NCBI RefSeq assembly: GCF_001675165.1
Contig: NZ_LROS01000009.1
Coordinates: 1-64,000 of the forward strand
DNA length: 64,000 nucleotides
Source: Clostridium ragsdalei P11
GTDB taxonomy: Bacteria; Bacillota; Clostridia; Clostridiales; Clostridiaceae
Reading direction: 5' to 3'
The translations under genes were made by a program, and so were the position numbers. The notes below the pieces were generated by a model. It did no database searches. It saw only the letters and a program-made list of their open reading frames with translations, and was not told the DNA's origin. This document shows, one piece after another, positions 63,053 to 64,000 of the stretch (its first letter is position 1; the number at the start of each line of letters is the position of its first letter).

Positions 63053-64000
63053 TTAAAAATTATACTTATTCCATAATTTCATTAATGGAGTCATCCCTTG
63101 AAGTACATCAATTTTACTGTCAGTACTACATATTGTATCGATGATTTTATGTACTAATTTATTATCTAAATTTTTAATTGCAGAATCCAAATCCTTGTCA
63201 TTTAAATTTTCCAAGAACCTTCTTAAAACAAGAGAGTGATTATAGTTTTTAAATAATGGTTTAACAAGCTCTTCATATTTTCCTATTCCACATATATCAT
63301 AAGCTGAATATATCCCTGTAAGTATTGATGCAAATTGCCCAAATCCTAATCCAGGAGAAAGAGCTCCAAAACAATTTCCAACAAAATAAGTATTATCAAC
63401 TTTGGGTACATTACATATTCCCGTCATATATTTTGTAATCTCAAACTTATCTGTTATTCTAAATTTTTGATCTAAATCTTTGCAAACTAAATTATAAAAT
63501 CTTTCCCATATTGTATTTATATCTAATTTTATATTATCAGGATAGTCAGGGTAAGCTATAACAATATTAGCTTCTTTTTCAGAAAATGGTACAACCCATG
63601 CATATCCTTTAGGTATGATGTCATAATTAAACCATGCATGCGAAATATCTGTAGCAAATTTACCTTTAACTGTTACACCTCTTAATGTAAATGTAAGATC
63701 ACACTTGTAATTTCCTAAATGTGAAGCATATTCTCCATCTCCTGTTGCTAATATTACATACTCAAAATTTTTACATACTTCTTCATATTCACAAGTTGAA
63801 TTAAAATTAATTTTTGTCATCAATTGTTTCTCTAATTGACATTCATATGAATTTTCATGCCTTCCCCTAACATTTGTGTATCCGATTTTCCCATCAATAC
63901 TTCCTATTTGCTTTTTTGAGTGGACAACTAATTTATTAACAGCATTTATTGGTTTCAAATGTATATCATAATTTTTAGAGAGAAAATACAGAGAATCTTT
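63053..64000 (-). CDS. Flavoprotein oxidoreductase, geranylgeranyl-reductase-like (partial)
   Basis: This 3' part of a FAD-dependent oxidoreductase has VILATGDGEYASHLG (FAD contact), HAWFNYDIIPKGYAWVVPF and VGNCFGALSPGLGFGQ, as in the geranylgeranyl reductase/lycopene-cyclase-like group. The 5' end runs out of the window: the frame stays open from 63958 to 64000 (encoding DSLYFLSKNYDIHLKP). Likely an NAD(P)H-linked reductase or epoxidase of isoprenoids or lipids; substrate unknown. Confidence 0.78.
   Translation of the reverse strand, partial: KDSLYFLSKNYDIHLKPINAVNKLVVHSKKQIGSIDGKIGYTNVRGRHENSYECQLEKQLMTKINFNSTCEYEEVCKNFEYVILATGDGEYASHLGNYKCDLTFTLRGVTVKGKFATDISHAWFNYDIIPKGYAWVVPFSEKEANIVIAYPDYPDNIKLDINTIWERFYNLVCKDLDQKFRITDKFEITKYMTGICNVPKVDNTYFVGNCFGALSPGLGFGQFASILTGIYSAYDICGIGKYEELVKPLFKNYNHSLVLRRFLENLNDKDLDSAIKNLDNKLVHKIIDTICSTDSKIDVLQGMTPLMKLWNKYNF

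Noticed and set aside
1-64000. CRISPR arrays, tRNA or rRNA genes.
   Set aside because: No regularly spaced repeats or tRNA-like cloverleaf and no rRNA-like sequence were seen on either strand.

Overview
The window is AT-rich, gene-dense DNA from a spore-forming anaerobic Firmicute, most likely Clostridium sensu stricto. The gene set points that way: spore photoproduct lyase, hybrid-cluster protein, several ferredoxin-type proteins, radical SAM enzymes, an ECF sigma/anti-sigma pair, LarE, GlnS and a MerR-methyltransferase fusion. Shine-Dalgarno sites are strong (AGGAGG type), and GTG and TTG starts occur. I saw no rRNA, tRNA, CRISPR array or prophage block.

Layout. 1-4500: the tail of an unknown gene, a MITE-like palindrome, an ECF sigma factor with its anti-sigma, and a SsuABC/TauABC-like ABC importer. 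4500-8400: a long leader, then a three-gene glycan operon (nucleotidyltransferase, GT4 glycosyltransferase, helical-barrel glycosidase-like protein). 8400-19400: SDR, spore photoproduct lyase overlapping a nucleoside-phosphorylase-like gene, kinase-fold protein, MFS exporter, DUF1016 nuclease, RNase Z, BirA, IadA and an Fe-S protein. 19400-19950: two tandem, very short, Cys-rich hydrophobic microprotein genes. 20000-29700: soluble chemoreceptor-like protein, DUF815 ATPase, LarE, AsnB, polysaccharide deacetylase, GlnS and a YidC homologue. 30000-37000: MerR-methyltransferase fusion, two tandem sugar aminotransferases, a UPF0489 protein, a frameshifted glucuronyl-epimerase-like gene and a diguanylate cyclase. 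37300-40800: two single-domain tyrosine recombinases around two GNATs and a hydrolase. 41000-44100: radical SAM protein, split permease and a divergent PadR regulator with visible operators. 44100-50400: an ABC exporter with a histidine kinase and an internally deleted response regulator, decayed genes, a lipoprotein, and TfoX and flavodoxin genes between 94-bp direct repeats. 50400-57400: a complete type I restriction-modification operon (hsdM-hsdS-hsdR). 57700-64000: PTP-like phosphatase, two pseudogenes, DUF3788, a shortened EFR1-like ferredoxin, hcp with a palindromic operator, and a flavoprotein running off the end.

The most unusual layer is non-coding. Four structured elements (15565-15800, 20886-21096, 28797-28926, 40769-40955) and a 26-bp remnant (25869-25894) share a 3' end and paired stems. 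They resemble transposon right ends or TnpB guide-RNA (omega-RNA) scaffolds, but no tnpA or tnpB gene is present. Separately, several families of palindromic repeats sit between genes and probably act as terminators. Decay is concentrated in 34500-35800, 45500-50450 and 58800-61100, which look like accessory DNA, in contrast to the housekeeping region 14500-29700.
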